Assembly (NCBI GenBank): GCA_020226215.1
Contig: CM035232.1
Span: 61,699,220 to 61,763,219 of the forward strand
Source: Sindora glabra
Taxonomy: Eukaryota > Streptophyta > Magnoliopsida > Fabales > Fabaceae
Length of the DNA: 64,000 nucleotides
Direction of reading: 5' to 3'
The translations under genes and the position numbers were made by a program. Shown one piece after another: positions 59,443 through 64,000 of this stretch. Numbering within the stretch: the stretch's first letter is position 1; every line of letters starts with the position of its first letter. Under the pieces are notes generated by a model. The model was not told where the DNA came from. It did not search any database and worked only from the letters and a program-made list of their open reading frames with translations.

Positions 59443-60990
59443 TGATAAGAAAAATATTTACTATTTTATTTTCTTTTCTTTTATGTTTATGAGGTGTTAC
59501 ATGTGCTTAATTTTATAGAATAGGCCTTGTTTTATAATTTTGGATTGATTTTACAAGTTTATGAATTTATTCAATAAATTCTAGATTTTGATACTATTTT
59601 TATTTTTTAGTCATATCTTGAGTTTTGGATGTTAGATTGAGGTGAACTTTATATTGTTCGAAAGCTTAAAAAGATATCTACAACTTTCATGTTTTTAGCC
59701 AAGCCTAGTTCAAAAACTTTGGAGGTCATATATGGCTGAGAAACTGAAATCATGTTTCTATCCTATCTAAACCCACCTCGATTTTTGGGGCCATGAAACT
59801 AGTACCCAAATTTTGCTAAGACACAGGCCTACAACTGTTATATTTATGGGTTTTACTAATCACCTTAATTTCATGCTCTTACACTGGCTGGAACACAGAC
59901 CTATAAGAATTCACTAATCTAACTGTTAGACTTAATTACTTTATTAAAAATAGGTCTAGGCTTGTAAAAATTAGGAAGGCCTCATCTTTGTAATCCTAAT
60001 AGCTATAGGAGTTAGTTCCATTAGGGTTTTAGAATAATTAGGTCAAATAAATAAGGGAAAGACTTATTAGACTTTAGACCTTACATAGACTCAGCAATAG
60101 AGTTTTTCTTTCTTTTCTTGTTTTCAAGTCATGGAAGGCTAGAGATTCTTAGTTGATTCAAGGATTATAAAGCTTTTCTCTTTAAGGATTATGAGATCTT
60201 AATTAGTAATGTTAATTTTTCCTATTAATTTTCCTCTTTCTCTAATTGTTTATACTGAATTATTAAGATTACTTGTGTTAAGTGTTGATTTGGTATAATT
60301 GGTACTCAATCTTGTGATTTCTATTCTTCTGCTATTTGAATGTGAAATTATAGTCGGTTAATCATGGTTTTACATGTTGGGATAGAGGGTTAAGGGATTA
60401 CTTTAATGGTATCTGATTTAATTTCCTAAATCAACTAAATTCTATCTTTAACTCAATTTTGATCTAGTTTTGGGATTATGGCGATTGCTTAATTCATCTT
60501 CTAATCTTAATTAGCTAAACTCTAGGTGATTGTCTAGCATAGGGTCATGGATTATTACAAGATTACAAGTAATCCAAGGTTCAAAAATCAATTAGAACAA
60601 TTAAATATTTAGAAATCTAGGATTAATCCACAATAAGAGCTATCATATCTTTGAATTAGTTGCATTTTGTATATAGAATTCTTTCTATTTAATTACTAGT
60701 TTAATTCTATTTTGTGCTTGTTTATTTCATTGTTATCATTTTAATTTCGTGTAACCAAACCCCCCAATCCTACATTTTGTTATTACATAATCTCTCATAT
60801 AATAAACAACATATTAGTTCTGTTCCTGCATAACATACTGTTTTATTGCATTTGCTTCCTATTTTCATTAGTTTCCTTCATTTTCATTGCATTAATAAGT
60901 TAACAATTGTGTAGTTATTGTTAAGAATTCATTTAGGAGGGATAAAATTAAAGAAACATTAAAGGTATGACCTGGTTGTGCCACTATTTA
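59443..60990 (+). mobile_element. LTR-like repeat, family A, copy 2 (longer at its 3' end)
   Basis: It begins TGATAAGAAAAATATTTACT and matches copy 1 to about 60650. It then continues with AACCAAACCCCCCAATCCTA (about 60755), of the sort seen near the 3' end of plant gypsy LTRs. The 3' limit is uncertain. Confidence 0.5.
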
Positions 60991-60999
60991 TATTATTAT

Positions 61000-62210
61000 T
61001 GTAGCAACTAATATTTTTAACTAATTTTAGTGTATTACAATGTGTACATCAGTAGTCTTATCCATTTTATTTGATTTTATCTTTGTTTAGATTAATTTCA
61101 TATTTATTCAATTAATAATACTAATCCCCTCATTTCCATTCTATTTTGCTAAATTAATCAACTAATCATTTGAGTTTGACTTTGACTTGATAGTACTATA
61201 AGTTCTTGCAAGAATAATTTATAATTTTAGTGTAAAAAAACATATCAAAAAGTAACCTGAGCTTGTGAAACTTAGAGAGTAGATAAACTTTAGAGCATAT
61301 CTTTAAAGGTAAACCCTTATAAATTCTTATGTTTGAACAATGTACCTTTACTTTATTTATGTTTGATGTTTTGCTCTATTTTTATTAATTAAATTCATTG
61401 ATTAAATTGCTTCATTGCTTATCTTTTTTTCTTGGATGTTTAAATGGTTGAAAGAGATATTCATCTACATATATGCTTCTTGATGTCTTACTTATATGTA
61501 ATTGAATAAGTAGCTTTGCATAAGTCTTTTGAATTATTAGATCTTGTATGCAATCATCTTCATAAAACTTTCTTAGGTTGTTTGAATTGAAATCATCCTA
61601 TTACTTCCCAAAATCAAGAATTTTTCAATGAAAAATTTGAAAAGTATGAAACTCAAAACACTTAATTTACCCCTTCTTAAGTGCAAATTGCCTAGCTTAT
61701 AATTGGTATTGGAGCTATAGGCTATTGTATAAAGGATTTGGCTATCTTAAGAGGATCCTTGATAACTTTTAAAGATACTCTTTGAAAGAAAATTTTGATA
61801 ATTCAAATGTTTTAATGTTTGAATACATTGATATTTATAATCCTTCATTCTTTGATGGTTTTTATTTTAAAGTTTGGAAAGAAAAATGAAGTGTTTTTTT
61901 TTTTGCAAGTCTTAGATTTGCATTGATAGGATATTAGTAAAGATGGTCTTATTTTCTAGCCAAGAAGTGAATAAGGTGATGATCATAAAAGGAACATTAA
62001 TTTGAACATTTTATGAAAATTTTGCATAGAGTTAAAATGATGATGCTTGTGTCAAAGTTTCTTGTACTAAGGAAATTAAGGATATTCTTTGTACCTTTTA
62101 TATTCTTAACAATACTCTCATTGATAAAATTATTTATGTTAAGGAAGAAAAAGAAAACATAAAAGTAGAAGTGATTTCCAAGGAAAATCTTTAAGAAGAT
62201 GTAAAAGAGT
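61000..62210 (+). mobile_element. Copia-like relic: LTR end, primer site and gag start
   Basis: The LTR-like end runs to about 61698 (CTTCTTAAGTGCAAATTGCC). A degraded primer site TGGTATTGGAGC follows at 61704-61715. After it, near 61840-61900, is a gag opening (PSFFDGFYFKVWKEK), and near 62040-62170 a stretch like the UBN2 core (DDACVKVSCTKEIKDILCTF, YILNNTLIDKI). Beyond 62210 it fades. Stops in all frames. The LTR part is related to 7455-7770. Confidence 0.55.
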
Positions 62211-62848
62211 GTGAAATATATTTAACACCTTTTAGTGAAAAGAATGGATGATTCCAAAGAAGAGCCAATGATGCTTTAAATGTAATAATCATGCACTACG
62301 ACTCCAAAGGACTTGGGGGTATATTATTATAATTGCAACATTAGTCCTTATCTTAATGACTAATGTGCTTTCAAGTTATGTTTAGATAGGGCATTTTTAG
62401 GATTCATGGAATTTGAAATTTCAAGGAGTTTGAATTCCAATTATTTGAAACCCTTTCATTTATAAATACCTTATTTGGTTAACATTTTTAGATAGACATT
62501 TCATTGATTCTATGAAACATGGAAACATAATCTTACATTCAAACAATAAAATAAATAATTAATAATACTAACTTTAATTCAATTTAAATTGAAATTAGAT
62601 TATTAAATAATGCAAATATTTAAAATTAATGACTTACTTATATTGCAATAATAAAATTCAAAAGTAAATATTAAAGTTAAAACATATTTGTAAAAATTAT
62701 AAAAGGCCTAAAAATTATGTTTGATTCTTTTGTGTTACAAATATTTTAAGAAAATTTATTCACTTTATAGATTAAAATACATTTATTAAGCCTAATCATA
62801 TTACTTTCCAAGCTTTTCAATCTTATCCATGGGCTTTCTCAATAGTTC
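62211..62848. other. AT-rich spacer
   Basis: Possibly more of the gag-like relic at first, then plain AT-rich DNA. Confidence 0.35.
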
Positions 62849-64000
62849 ATTGTTACACTTGTTAGAAATTAAAATGCTTTGTTTAAAAATGAATAATTAC
62901 AATAAGCTTATAAATAAATTCTTTTTTATGTGATTGATTAACAAATGAATAAGAAAAGATGATTTTGAAAAATTAAATATGATTAAGGGTGAGTGTGTGA
63001 GGATGGAGAGAAATTAAGACACTTTTCAATTTTACCCTTGGCTATATCCCATTTTATTTCCCTAATTTTTCAACCTATTTCTCATTTCTCAACAACAAAA
63101 CACCTTTAACCTTATGATCCTCTTCTTTTTCTCCTCTTCTTAATCAATCAAGGTATAAATCCATATCAATAGCTTGCATTCTTCAATCTAAGCAAAATAA
63201 GATCTCCTAAACCTTAATCTTTACTAAGCTCTTCTTTCATTTTCTTTTAGATTTAGATTAATCTAGGATTTTTAGCTTAAAAGGAAAATTAGGCTAACTT
63301 AGTTTCTTAAGATTTTGGATGAATAGGATCAAGTAAACCACACTTCCTTTCACCTAGCATCACTTTTATACAAGATGAGCGGATAATTAAACTAGACTTG
63401 GATGATTTAAAATGAATATGGTTGATAAGTGTTAGGTTTTTTTTCTTGTTCTTCATGAATCTTGAGGAAAGTGATGAAATGGAATATTTTAGCTTGAATT
63501 CCTTGTTAGATGTAGTATGTATGATGATGTAAATGCAATATATAGTTATTTGATAAAGTATGATAGTTTGATAAAAGAATTTAGAGAGAATATGTTTTAG
63601 ATGAATAATATTTTTCAAGAATTTCTATAGAAACCTAAGCTATAATCAATTACATAATTGATTAGCCTTAAAAAATTTACTTTCTAGTAAAGCATAATTA
63701 ATTATACACCTAAAAGTTTTTAGGTTTATAATCGATTATATAATTAATTATGCTCAAAAGCCTTGTATTCTAGGATAACATAATTGTTTATTTGCTAAAG
63801 GCCTTACTTTTTGGAACTTTATAATTGATTACATAATCAATAATACCTTATGAAATTTTATAAGTCATGTTATACAAAGGTTTAAAGCATGTTGATTATT
63901 CCATAATGATAATATGAATTACTCTACACTATATAAGGATAAATAAATAATGTGAGGCCATATAAAAATGCACATGTTATGGTATGCAATATGTGTTGCT
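62849..64000 (+). mobile_element. Start of a second gypsy-type LTR (runs off the window)
   Basis: It begins TGTTACACTTG, like the gypsy LTR start at 54687. The pyrimidine-rich region with CTTCTTTTTCTCCTCTTC and CAATCAAGGTA at 63120-63155 matches 55140-55250 in kind and order. The 103-codon minus-strand frame here (63307-63618) has no recognisable content. Confidence 0.5.
63635..63845. repeat. Four units of paired TAAT.GATTA palindromes
   Basis: Near 63642, 63695, 63728 and 63820 the sequence has paired palindromic ATAATC/GATTAT cores (AATCAATTACATAATTGATT, ATAATCGATTATATAATTAA, ATAATTGATTACATAATCAA). They lie in the LTR at the window end, spaced about 30-90 bp. Confidence 0.75.

Overview
This window is nuclear DNA of a flowering plant, most likely a eudicot. 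It is very AT-rich, with long gene-poor stretches and nested retrotransposons. It also holds a spliced plant gene joining an F-box to a phloem-protein-2 (PP2) lectin domain. I cannot name the species. No rRNA, tRNA, CRISPR or bacterial-style operon was seen.

Layout. (1) 1-6.1 kb is a decayed Mutator-like DNA transposon (MULE). It has a broken transposase on the minus strand, a broken Ulp1-like cysteine protease on the plus strand, and a scatter of short inverted repeats built on GTTACTATTT/AAATAGTAAC. (2) 8.9-14.7 kb holds the only plausible intact host gene, a three-exon F-box/PP2-B gene on the minus strand. A second, intact copy of its first exon lies upstream at 18.6-18.9 kb, and a broken third copy at 26.5 kb, each with duplicated flanking DNA. 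(3) 17 kb holds LTR relics with a tRNA-Met-type primer site. (4) 23.0-24.5 kb is a solo LTR carrying nine paired ATCGATT palindromes. (5) 24.6-25.1 kb is a broken reading frame for a membrane protein. (6) 28.0-43.4 kb is an L1-type LINE split inside its reverse transcriptase by a 9.47-kb Ty1/copia element (31340-40813, target duplication ATTAG). (7) 44-46 kb is AT-rich repeat DNA. (8) 46.7-47.5 kb is a minus-strand LINE tail. (9) 48.8-58.6 kb is a degraded Ty3/gypsy element. It was hit twice by the same copia family, leaving two solo LTRs (50942-52594 plus strand, TSD ATCAT; 55763-57414 minus strand, TSD GTTAA). (10) 59.4-64 kb holds further LTR relics: a family also seen at 47.5 kb, a copia-like LTR with primer site and gag start, and the start of a second gypsy-type LTR.

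How it fits together. Insertion order can be read from interruptions: the LINE came before the copia element, and the gypsy element came before the two solo copia LTRs. All 17 premature stops found in the copia gag-pol can be explained by a C-to-T or G-to-A change at a Gln, Trp or Arg codon, against only two frameshifts. That is what decay of cytosine-methylated DNA looks like. The copia family is the most active recent shaper of the region. The PP2-B gene, with its possible alternative first exon, is the main host-gene lead.
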